In this document: positions 1-5,712 of the stretch, in pieces
Position numbering within the stretch: the first letter of the stretch is position 1
Layout: the number at the start of each line of letters is the position of its first letter
NCBI GenBank assembly: GCA_910585875.1
Contig: CAJUIK010000047.1
Span: forward strand, 1-8,150
Direction of reading: 5' to 3'
Source: an uncultured Eubacteriales bacterium
Lineage (GTDB): Bacteria > Bacillota > Clostridia > Oscillospirales > Butyricicoccaceae
Length of the DNA stretch: 8,150 nt
Notes under the pieces: model-generated
What the model saw: only the letters and a program-made list of their open reading frames with translations
The model's database searches: none
What the model was told of the DNA's origin: nothing
Position numbers and translations under genes: made by a program

Positions 1-546
1 GGAGAGGATATGGAAGACGCCCTGGCTTTGGCCCGGCAATTGGACATTGAAACGCTGACGGTGGATCTGAGCCAAGCCAAAGAAACGCTGTGTCAGCAAA
101 TCGCCCCTCTCCAGCAGCTGAGCCCGCCAGCCCTGGCCAACGTGGCCCCCCGTTTGCGGATGACTACCCTCTACGCCATAGCCCAAAGCCGGAACGCTCT
201 GGTGGCCGGCACCGGCAACAAATGCGAACGATACATGGGATATTTCACAAAATGGGGCGACGGCGCCTGCGATTTCAACCCCATCGCCGATTTGACTGTC
301 AGCGAAATCTATGAATTTCTGGCCTATCTGAAAGCGCCGGAAAACATCATCAAAAAGGCCCCCTCCGCCGGCCTGTTCGAGGGGCAGACAGACGAGGCCG
401 AAATGGGCGTTACATATCGGGACATCGAGCTTTATATGGCCGAAGGCTCCTGCGGCGGCGCCCAAGACCCCATCATCCGCCGAGCGCATCAAATCACCGA
501 GCACAAACGTCGGATGCCGCTGGTCTATTCCCCGGAAAACATCTGA
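1..546 (+). CDS. nadE: NAD+ synthetase, ammonia-dependent type (3' part)
   Basis: The product catalyses the last step of NAD+ biosynthesis: ATP-dependent amidation of nicotinate adenine dinucleotide in the cytosol. The reading frame is open to the left edge, so the first ATG (base 10) is an internal methionine and the N-terminal SGGxDS ATP-pyrophosphatase loop lies outside the window. About 181 residues are visible, against roughly 240-275 for the family. Visible signatures are RLRMTTLYAIAQ, then LVAGTGNKCERYMGYFTKWG followed by GD (the GTxNKxE...GYFTKxGD block that binds the substrates), NPIADLTVSEI, and KAPSAGLFEGQTDE with MGVTYRDIE (the P-S-A-x-L...DE...Y block near the C-terminus). The end HKRRMPLVY is also typical. 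It stops with TGA at 544-546, 36 bases before a terminator. It converges on the TIR/TPR gene. The absence of a visible glutaminase domain fits the single-domain type, but the missing 5' end prevents proof. Function call is secure. Confidence 0.94.
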   Translation, partial: GEDMEDALALARQLDIETLTVDLSQAKETLCQQIAPLQQLSPPALANVAPRLRMTTLYAIAQSRNALVAGTGNKCERYMGYFTKWGDGACDFNPIADLTVSEIYEFLAYLKAPENIIKKAPSAGLFEGQTDEAEMGVTYRDIELYMAEGSCGGAQDPIIRRAHQITEHKRRMPLVYSPENI

Positions 547-582
547 CTTTCCGCCAGAGCGCCGAGCAAACAAGCACGATCC

Positions 583-611
583 AAAAAGCCGCCCCTTGGG
601 CGGCTTTTTTT
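583..611. terminator. Bidirectional rho-independent terminator between nadE and the TIR/TPR gene
   Basis: A 12-bp stem (583-594 with 598-609, core GCCGCCC/GGGCGGC) with a 3-base CTT loop is flanked by five A's on the left and seven T's on the right. Reading + it ends in seven T's, a canonical terminator for nadE. Reading - it ends in five T's and can serve the convergent gene that stops at 686. The remaining 610-685 interval shows no gene; it only has a weak imperfect GC hairpin. Confidence 0.9.
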
Positions 612-685
612 GCGCGGCTCTTCTTTTCCTCCTTCAAGGCAGGGCGCGGCTTTGCTTCCAAGCGCCGCTTCCTCTCCTTTTTCCG

Positions 686-3600
686 TCAGCTCTTTTTCCC
701 CCGAGAGAATTTGAGCTTGTCTTTCACACGGGCTAAAGGCCCTTTGTCCGTCTGCTCCGCCAGACGGCGGGAAACCTGGGACATTTTCTGATACCGTTCC
801 TCTCCGGTCCGCCGGCCCAGCGCTTCCGATAGTTCCGCCGCCGCCCGGAAATACTCTCCGGCCTCCCGACGGCGGTTTTCCATTTGATAAATTTTCCCTA
901 ACTCCTGTTGAACCAGGTATAGATTCTCCCCCACATAGGGAATAGGGTTCTGTTCCCACATCTGCCGCCGGTATTGCAGGCTTTCTTGATAATAGCTCTC
1001 CGCCTCTTTCAGCTCTCCATGCTTTTTATATTGGCCGGCGACTTGCTGGGTGATAAAAGCCAAATCTGTAAGCGCCTGGAATATCATCTGCTTTTGTGCC
1101 AGCTCCCGATGAATATTGGCCGCCCTCTCGTAATCCCGCTTGGCCTGGGTCCAGTCTCCCCCGTCCAGCCGGATATCGCCCATGTATTTGCAGCAGACGG
1201 CCAAGCTCCGGTAATCCTTCAAATCCTGGGTTTGCTCCCACACTTTTTGAGCGCTGCCTAAGGCTTGGGAGGCCCATTGCTTCGCCTCCTCCCGCCGCCC
1301 CAAAACGCGGCAGATATCGCTCATGGCGTTGCAGGCGGCCGTGACGGCCCGCTGGGTCCGAAGGGTGGGATAGCGCTCATGTATCTGCTGAATGATCTCC
1401 ATCCGCTCCTGCTGATACTCCAGCGCCTGTTCCCGCTGTTCTGTCAGAAGACAATAATCGGCCATGCTGTCGCAGGCGTCCGCCAAATCCCATTTGGTTT
1501 GCACAGCGCCTCGCTCCCGGGCCGCCTGGCGATAAATCTCCATGCTTTCCCGCAGATACGCCCCCAACGGCTCCAAATCCTGCTGTGCATGGCAAATCCG
1601 CCCCAGCTCTTGCAGGCAGTCAGCCAGATTTTGCTTATATACCAGCATTTTGGATTGTTCGACAATCTGGCGGCAGAGCAGCAAATCTTTCTCCAAATAA
1701 GCCCTCGCCTCCTCCAGGTTTCCCTGGTCTTCCCGCAGCTCCGCCAACAAACCGTAAAGCAGCGCCAGATTATTCTTTGTCTCAATGGTTCCAATCTGCT
1801 CCGCTTGCCGGCTGTAAATCTCCAGCGCCTGCCCATAGGCCTGCCAGGCGCCTGAAAGATCCCGTTCCTGGCGCAAAAGCGCCCCTACTTTCACATATCC
1901 CATGGCCAGATCCCGTTGATTTCCCGGGATGGGATCCCGCTGGTAATCCTGCCGCATGATCTCCATAGACAGATCGTAGTATCGCTTGGCCTGCTGGTTT
2001 TCCGACATCCCCATATAGAGATTCCCCAGCCTGTCATAAAGCTCCGCCGTCCACCCCCGGAATTGGAATTGCCGGGTCTGCCGCCACAGCTGTTGGCAAA
2101 GCGCCAGGCTTTGCTGATAACACTCCAGCGCCTTGTCCGGGAACGCGTCTTTCCGCCATACGTCCCCGATTCTTTCCAGCAGCCTGGCCCGCATTTTCAT
2201 GCCCCGCTGGCTTTCATCCTCTTTCCAGTGGGAAAGCCCCAGCTCAAAATACTCCCTGGCCGCAATCAGGTATTCTTCGTCCAGCGCAATCCTGCCCAGC
2301 CGGATATAGTTGCTCGTAATATCCTGGCTCAGCCGGGGGACGCGCTTCTCTTTGTCCATCTGCTCTCGGATATGCAGGCTTTGAGTGAAATAATCCTTGG
2401 CAGCCTGTTGGTCGCCCCGTTTCAGCGCCGCGTCTCCCAGCGCCTCCAAGCTGTTCGCCAGATAGGCCCGCTCTTCCCGGTGGGGAAAGAGCGCCGTCAG
2501 CCGCCGGGCGACCTGGTTCATCTTTTGGTAAACCTGCTCCGCCCGGGCCAACTGGTCCAGCTCCATCCATCTATCGCCCAGCAGCTGAATCTGTTTCAGC
2601 CACCGCCTGCCCAGCTTCTGGTCCTGCTCCGCTTCAAATCGGGTTTCATACCATTCCTCCAGCCTTTCCCGCCAGGCAACGGCCTGCTCCAAATCCCGGC
2701 GGACGCCTTCGCCGGTTTCATACATACCCGCCAGCTTATCCATGGCCTCGGGCAGACCGGCCTCCGCCGAACCGGTAATCAGTTCCAAGGCCCGGCGCCG
2801 GTCCACCTCCACGTCCACGCCGCTGAGATACGCCAAACCGATAAAGAAATTGTGTTCCGGCGAGCTGTCGCTTTCCCCTATGGCCAGCTTTTGCACCGCC
2901 TCCAGCAGGACGGCGGAAAGGCCCGGCTCGTCCTGGGCCTGGGCGCAGGGAGGCAGGCCCTGGTAGCAATCCTCCAGTTTTTTCCGGTCTGTCGGCGCCA
3001 TCTCCACCGGCAAAATAGTCTTGCCCGCCTTCTGAGCCTCGGGATATTCAATCCGCATCACATAATTTCCCTCTTCCACCAGGCTGGGGGTGACGGTCAG
3101 GGCGAATAGAGCGCTTTTTTTCAGCGCTTCGGCGATGGCTTCGTTGAAATTTTCGCCGGGGACGAGAAATTCGTCGTACCAGATGGCGATATTCCGGCAA
3201 AAATCGTTTTTGTGAATCAGCCGCATCAGCTGCTGGGCGTATCTCCGGTCCTTTTTGCGGTAACTGAGAAACACATAGGCGTCGAAAGCGTCTCGAATCT
3301 GAGCGGCCAGCTGGCCGCCCACCAAAACGGAGGACAGGAACTTCTCCAATTTTTCCTCATAAGGCAGGGCGGCGGGGTCCGGGTCGTTTTTGTTTAGCAG
3401 CTGCAAATCGCCGCAAATCCGGTTGAATTCCGCTTCCACCCCCTGCTCCTGCATCAGGGGCAAAATGGGGATGCGCCGCTGGATGGCGAAAGGAAATTCC
3501 TCCTGCCGGGCCCGGTTGGGTTGATAGAGAAACCGGCTGGTGACAGGGACTGCAAACAGCTGCATCTGCTCCAGCTGGCGCAGCCATTCCGCCGGGTCGC

Positions 3601-3769
3601 CGGCGCCCTCCGGCTCCGCGTCGTAATAGACGGCGCAGTCCTGGCTCTGGAACAAATCCTGGGCGATCTGTTCCAAGTTTTGCTCCACGTCTGTGGGATG
3701 GCCGGATAAATAGACCCGGGCCTTGCCCTGAGGGCTGGCGTTCCCCCGGGTTTTCCATTGCAGTTTCAT
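686..3769 (-). CDS. Tandem TIR-like / Sel1-like / extended-TPR protein
   Basis: This is a 1027-residue cytosolic protein without signal peptide or membrane segment. Residues 17-125 form a TIR-like fold in degenerate form (RVYLSGHPTD, CAVYYDAE, LFAVPVTSRF, EFPFA, IPILP). Residues 161-258 form a clearer TIR domain (YVFLSYRKKD, IAIWYDEFLVPG, LFALTVTPSL, NYVMRIEYPEA, TILPVE). Glu241 lies 13 residues before the proline of ILP, the spacing of the catalytic Glu642 in human SARM1 (HKE...NIVP), so NAD+ cleavage is plausible; Glu91 sits at the equivalent place in the first copy. Two Sel1-like repeats follow (about 305-370), then thirteen TPR-type units (about 388-995) and a basic tail (VKDKLKFSRGKKS). 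The start ATG overlaps the HxlR stop as ATGA and has GGAGG 7 bases upstream. Family knowledge: TIR proteins act as NADases, nucleotide-signal makers or scaffolds, and TPRs bind partners. The actual role here (defence, stress signalling) is not shown by the sequence. Confidence 0.88.
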   Translation of the reverse strand: MKLQWKTRGNASPQGKARVYLSGHPTDVEQNLEQIAQDLFQSQDCAVYYDAEPEGAGDPAEWLRQLEQMQLFAVPVTSRFLYQPNRARQEEFPFAIQRRIPILPLMQEQGVEAEFNRICGDLQLLNKNDPDPAALPYEEKLEKFLSSVLVGGQLAAQIRDAFDAYVFLSYRKKDRRYAQQLMRLIHKNDFCRNIAIWYDEFLVPGENFNEAIAEALKKSALFALTVTPSLVEEGNYVMRIEYPEAQKAGKTILPVEMAPTDRKKLEDCYQGLPPCAQAQDEPGLSAVLLEAVQKLAIGESDSSPEHNFFIGLAYLSGVDVEVDRRRALELITGSAEAGLPEAMDKLAGMYETGEGVRRDLEQAVAWRERLEEWYETRFEAEQDQKLGRRWLKQIQLLGDRWMELDQLARAEQVYQKMNQVARRLTALFPHREERAYLANSLEALGDAALKRGDQQAAKDYFTQSLHIREQMDKEKRVPRLSQDITSNYIRLGRIALDEEYLIAAREYFELGLSHWKEDESQRGMKMRARLLERIGDVWRKDAFPDKALECYQQSLALCQQLWRQTRQFQFRGWTAELYDRLGNLYMGMSENQQAKRYYDLSMEIMRQDYQRDPIPGNQRDLAMGYVKVGALLRQERDLSGAWQAYGQALEIYSRQAEQIGTIETKNNLALLYGLLAELREDQGNLEEARAYLEKDLLLCRQIVEQSKMLVYKQNLADCLQELGRICHAQQDLEPLGAYLRESMEIYRQAARERGAVQTKWDLADACDSMADYCLLTEQREQALEYQQERMEIIQQIHERYPTLRTQRAVTAACNAMSDICRVLGRREEAKQWASQALGSAQKVWEQTQDLKDYRSLAVCCKYMGDIRLDGGDWTQAKRDYERAANIHRELAQKQMIFQALTDLAFITQQVAGQYKKHGELKEAESYYQESLQYRRQMWEQNPIPYVGENLYLVQQELGKIYQMENRRREAGEYFRAAAELSEALGRRTGEERYQKMSQVSRRLAEQTDKGPLARVKDKLKFSRGKKS
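785..2608 (-). repeat. Array of thirteen TPR-like coding repeats with 47-residue (141-bp) period
   Basis: Within the TIR/TPR protein, residues of about 388-995 divide into thirteen helical-hairpin units. The small residue of the first helix (pattern LGD, LGN, MGD, MAD) falls at residues 398, 445, 492, 535, 582, 629, 676, 723, 770, 817, 864, 911 and 958. Eleven of the twelve intervals are exactly 47 and one is 43. Each unit reads roughly LA..Y..LG.iy...g...eA..yY.qsLei.rq, followed by a linker often containing a proline (DPIP, NPIP, YPT, FPH). Canonical TPRs are 34 residues, so these have lengthened helices or linkers. The units are divergent in sequence, so recent tandem amplification is unlikely. 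Boundaries are approximate. Confidence 0.85.
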
Positions 3770-4167
3770 GGTTTTTCCTCCCCCTCCCCTTTCAGCGGGG
3801 CGCCGCCGGCATAGGGGTTCTCATAACCCGGGCAAAGGCGGCTCTGGCTCCATTCCAGCATCTGGTTGAGCAGCGGCACAAAGCTCTGCCCCAGCTCGGT
3901 GAGGCTGTATTCCACCCGGGGCGGGCTTTCTGGGTAAACCCGCCGCAGGAGAAACCCGTCCTCCTCCAGCTGGCGCAGCTGTTTGGTCAAAGTGGCCGGG
4001 GTGATGCCGTCCAGCCGCCGAACCAGCTGGCCAAATCGCTGTGCTTGATAAAAAGCCACATACCAGAGAATCAATATCTTCCATTTTCCGCTCAGCGCGG
4101 CCTGCAATCTGCTCATCGGCAAGCAGCGAGCCAGGGCTTGCTCTGTGCTGAATTTGTTATCCGCCAT
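3766..4167 (-). CDS. HxlR-family winged-helix transcriptional regulator
   Basis: This 133-residue protein matches the HxlR family along its length. It has the N-terminal conserved cysteine (Cys15 in ALARCLPMS), the SGKWKILIL block (26-34), RFGQL (44-48), the recognition-helix region GITPATLTKQLRQLEEDGF (54-72), and the wing PPRVEYSLTELG (82-93) followed by LNQMLEW. HxlR proteins are dimeric DNA-binding regulators, and several (HypR, YodB, QorR types) sense disulfide or electrophile stress through the N-terminal cysteine; a second cysteine is at 112. The C-terminal tail beyond about 115 is short and low in complexity, partly because it encodes the Shine-Dalgarno of the next gene. It starts with ATG and has an AGGGGG-type site about 10 bases upstream. 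Its TGA stop overlaps the ATG of the TIR/TPR gene, so the two are probably co-transcribed and translationally coupled. Likely target: its own operon, possibly also the divergent gene (inference). Confidence 0.92.
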   Translation of the reverse strand: MADNKFSTEQALARCLPMSRLQAALSGKWKILILWYVAFYQAQRFGQLVRRLDGITPATLTKQLRQLEEDGFLLRRVYPESPPRVEYSLTELGQSFVPLLNQMLEWSQSRLCPGYENPYAGGAPLKGEGEEKP

Positions 4168-4191
4168 GAATCCCGTCCCCCTTTTTCATTC

Positions 4192-4220
4192 AGTATACGA
4201 AAAAAAACGGCCAAAATCAA
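4192..4220 (-). promoter_or_regulatory. Predicted sigma-A promoter of the hxlR-TIR/TPR operon
   Basis: On the minus strand, TTGATT (4220-4215) and TATACT (4197-4192) are separated by exactly 17 bases, and 24 bases lie between the -10 and the start codon. The spacer contains an eight-T run that may bend the DNA. The -10 overlaps the palindrome GTATAC (4193-4198), a possible half of an operator for the regulator it drives. Confidence 0.72.
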
Positions 4221-4246
4221 GGCGGGAGCGCGGGGGCAGGCCCGCC
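4221..4246. promoter_or_regulatory. GC-rich inverted repeat between divergent promoters
   Basis: GGCGGG (4221-4226) and CCCGCC (4241-4246) form an inverted repeat with a 14-base spacer that itself contains GGGC-AG-GCCC (4234-4243). It touches the -35 box of the hxlR promoter and lies 18 bases from the -35 of the divergent promoter, a good position for an operator controlling both. In GC-rich DNA such repeats also arise by chance, so this is a candidate only. Confidence 0.3.
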
Positions 4247-4264
4247 TTTCTCCTCAATCTCAAC

Positions 4265-4293
4265 TTGCGCCAAGGGAAAAAATGTGCTATCCT
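4265..4293 (+). promoter_or_regulatory. Predicted promoter of the DUF2500 gene
   Basis: TTGCGC (4265-4270) and TATCCT (4288-4293) are spaced by 17 bases, and a TG one base before the -10 gives an extended -10 element (TGCTATCCT). The gene start is 43 bases beyond the -10, preceded by a purine-rich ribosome-binding region with AAGGGGG at 4317-4323. Confidence 0.6.
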
Positions 4294-4335
4294 AAAGGCG
4301 TCGATTGAACAGAAAGAAGGGGGTTTTGATCTATA

Positions 4336-4734
4336 ATGAGCATGGGATTCGGCGGTTTTGGCGGGCCCGTCCTATTTGAAGTTCTGTTTTTCCTGGTTTT
4401 CGTGGCGGTAATCGGCGCTTTCATCGTCTCCTTTGTCCGCGGCGCCCGGCAATGGAACAAAAACAACCATTCTCCTCGGCTGACTGTGTCCGCCGTGATC
4501 ACATCCAAGCGCGCCCAGGTTTCCGGCGGCGGCCACGGACGCCACGCCTCCACCCGCTATTACATCGCTTTCCAAGTGGAGAGCGGCGACCGGATAGAGC
4601 TTTCTGTAAGCGGAGCGGACTATGGGATGTTGGCCGAGGGGGATCAAGGCCGGCTGACTTTCCAGGGAACCCGATTTTTATCCTTCGACCGGTCAGGGAG
4701 GTTGGAAAGCCCCGATGGGCGCATCCCCTATTAG
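4336..4734 (+). CDS. DUF2500 membrane-anchored protein (YhhM-like)
   Basis: This 132-residue protein has one N-terminal membrane helix (about residues 12-34, rich in F, V, L and I) and a soluble remainder of about 95 residues. The soluble part carries the signature of the DUF2500 family, to which E. coli YhhM belongs: W-x-K-N-N-x-SP-x-LTV (40-51), AVITSKR, a glycine/histidine-rich loop (64-70), YYIAFQVESGDRIELSV (75-91), YGMLAEGDQGRLTFQGTRF (96-114). The function of the family is unknown; I expect a small beta-rich domain held at the membrane. Start ATG 4336 is the first in frame; the AAGGGGG site is 12 bases upstream, longer than ideal, and a second ATG at 4342 would be even farther. It diverges from the hxlR operon and has its own promoter. 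There is no clear terminator before the next gene, so some read-through into the stalk gene is possible. Confidence 0.85.
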   Translation: MSMGFGGFGGPVLFEVLFFLVFVAVIGAFIVSFVRGARQWNKNNHSPRLTVSAVITSKRAQVSGGGHGRHASTRYYIAFQVESGDRIELSVSGADYGMLAEGDQGRLTFQGTRFLSFDRSGRLESPDGRIPY

Positions 4735-4824
4735 CTGGCAGGCGGCCGGGCTCTGGAAATACCCTGGATGTTTTTAACCATGTATATTCTGGAATACACT
4801 CTTGCCAAAAAAACATGCAGTTAC

Positions 4825-4853
4825 TTGAAAACTCTCCGTTTCTATGATATGAT
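4825..4853 (+). promoter_or_regulatory. Strong predicted promoter of the stalk-domain gene
   Basis: TTGAAA (4825-4830), a 17-base spacer and TATGAT (4848-4853) preceded by TG one base away form a near-consensus extended -10 sigma-A promoter. It is the best promoter in the window. The predicted transcript would start near 4860, giving a leader of about 43 bases. Confidence 0.8.
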
Positions 4854-4866
4854 GAAGGGCAGAAAA

Positions 4867-4883
4867 GGCCGCCGACTGCGGCC
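4867..4883 (+). promoter_or_regulatory. GC stem-loop at the 5' end of the stalk-domain mRNA
   Basis: GGCCGC (4867-4872), loop CGACT and GCGGCC (4878-4883) form a perfect 6-bp all-GC hairpin just after the predicted transcription start and before the AAAAAATGGAGG ribosome-binding region. No T run follows, so it is not a terminator. Its position suits an mRNA-stabilising 5' hairpin; this role is inferred. Confidence 0.5.
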
Positions 4884-4902
4884 AAAAAATGGAGGAACAT
4901 TT

Positions 4903-5637
4903 ATGAGAAACAAGAAACCCCTTTTCGCCGCTTTGGCGGCGGCCGGCATGGTCGCCAGCTTCGCCATGGGCGCCACAGCCGCCGGCGCCCTGCAGGAAGT
5001 CAAGGCCTATCTGAATTCCGGCATCACCATCAAATACAACGGCGAAGAGCAGGTGATGAAAGACGCCCAGGGCGTCCGGATTTATCCCATCACTTATAAC
5101 GGCACCACTTATGTGCCCATCCGGGCTGTCAGCGATATGCTGGAAGTGGGAGTCGATTGGGATTCGGCCAGCCAGACTGTGCTGCTGGGCGATCCTGCCG
5201 ACGGCGTGGATATGATCGGAACCTTGAAAGCCTATTTCCTGACAGACGTTTACGGCTCCAACGCCGTCCACGTTCAGGACTCGGACAAGCAGAATATGGA
5301 GATTTCCGGTATCCCCTGCACCCATTGGCTTCAGCTGAACCTGGGTAGATACGCCGCCGTGGGCGATAAGGTCGCCGGCGCTTTCAATGTCCAGGGCAAA
5401 TACGACACGCTCACCTTCCAGTATTATTCCGATAAGGACACTACCCTTCAGGTGCTGGGCGACAACGACGCCGTGTTGGCCGAAGTGAACGTCGCCGGCG
5501 GCCAGACCGCTCACAGCCTGACTGTGCCCCTGATGAAGAACAGCCAGGTCAAGTTCCAGGCGGAAAAAATCAACGAGACCGGCCTCACCCAGAGAGACGA
5601 TATCCATGTGTATATTTTCGACGCCAAGCTGAAATAA
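4903..5637 (+). CDS. Secreted stalk-domain (copper amine oxidase-like N-terminal) protein
   Basis: The 244-residue product begins with a Sec signal peptide (MRNKK, then a hydrophobic stretch to about residue 22, with candidate cleavage after ATA26 or AGA29). Residues about 41-97 are a copper-amine-oxidase-like N-terminal domain: ITIKYNGEEQ, YPITYNGTTYVPIRAVSDML, VGVDWDSASQTVLLG. In Clostridia this domain occurs on many extracytoplasmic proteins and has no oxidase activity. Residues about 103-244 look like an all-beta carbohydrate-binding-type module: HWLQLNLGRY, VAGAFNVQGKYDTLTF, then a strand-rich region ending HVYIFDAKLK. It resembles the NPCBM group, but this part is a weaker call. Start ATG 4903 is chosen over the upstream in-frame ATG (4768) because GGAGG lies 7 bases before it, the promoter at 4825-4853 lies inside the longer version, and the signal peptide begins exactly here. 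Likely location: cell surface or outside; ligand unknown. Confidence 0.86.
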   Translation: MRNKKPLFAALAAAGMVASFAMGATAAGALQEVKAYLNSGITIKYNGEEQVMKDAQGVRIYPITYNGTTYVPIRAVSDMLEVGVDWDSASQTVLLGDPADGVDMIGTLKAYFLTDVYGSNAVHVQDSDKQNMEISGIPCTHWLQLNLGRYAAVGDKVAGAFNVQGKYDTLTFQYYSDKDTTLQVLGDNDAVLAEVNVAGGQTAHSLTVPLMKNSQVKFQAEKINETGLTQRDDIHVYIFDAKLK

Positions 5638-5653
5638 GCCTTTTCCATACAGC

Positions 5654-5692
5654 AAAAAAACAGCCCGCGGAAAAATTCCGCGGGCTGTTTTG
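5654..5692. terminator. Strong bidirectional terminator between convergent genes
   Basis: A perfect 16-bp stem (5657-5672 with 5676-5691, core CAGCCCGCGG/CCGCGGGCTG) has a 3-base loop. Seven A's at its left edge become a seven-T tail for minus-strand transcripts of the DUF4438 operon; four T's at the right edge serve the stalk gene, which ends 17 bases before the stem. Confidence 0.92.
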
Positions 5693-5712
5693 CGCTGTGT
5701 TTCGGCGCGTTT

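Noticed and set aside
644..670. Imperfect GCGGC...GCCGC hairpin near the 3' end of the TIR/TPR gene
   Set aside because: It has a bulged stem and no following T run in either direction; the hairpin at 583-611 is the convincing terminator.
1916..3109. Long plus-strand open frame (397 codons) opposite the TIR/TPR gene
   Set aside because: It is proline/leucine-rich without recognisable motifs, lacks a good ribosome-binding site and lies wholly antisense to a gene with clear domains. Such frames are expected opposite GC-rich coding DNA.
4781..4800. Imperfect inverted repeat TGTATATTC-TG-GAATACA upstream of the stalk promoter
   Set aside because: The arms need a two-base bulge to pair and nothing else supports an operator; too weak to list as a feature.
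4768..4902. Upstream in-frame extension of the stalk gene from ATG 4768
   Set aside because: The promoter and 5' hairpin lie inside it, it has no SD, and it would bury the signal peptide behind 45 residues. ATG 4903 with GGAGG is preferred.
4774..5655. Minus-strand open frame opposite the stalk-domain gene
   Set aside because: It is antisense to a gene with signal peptide, promoter and SD, runs through that gene's promoter, and shows no family signature.
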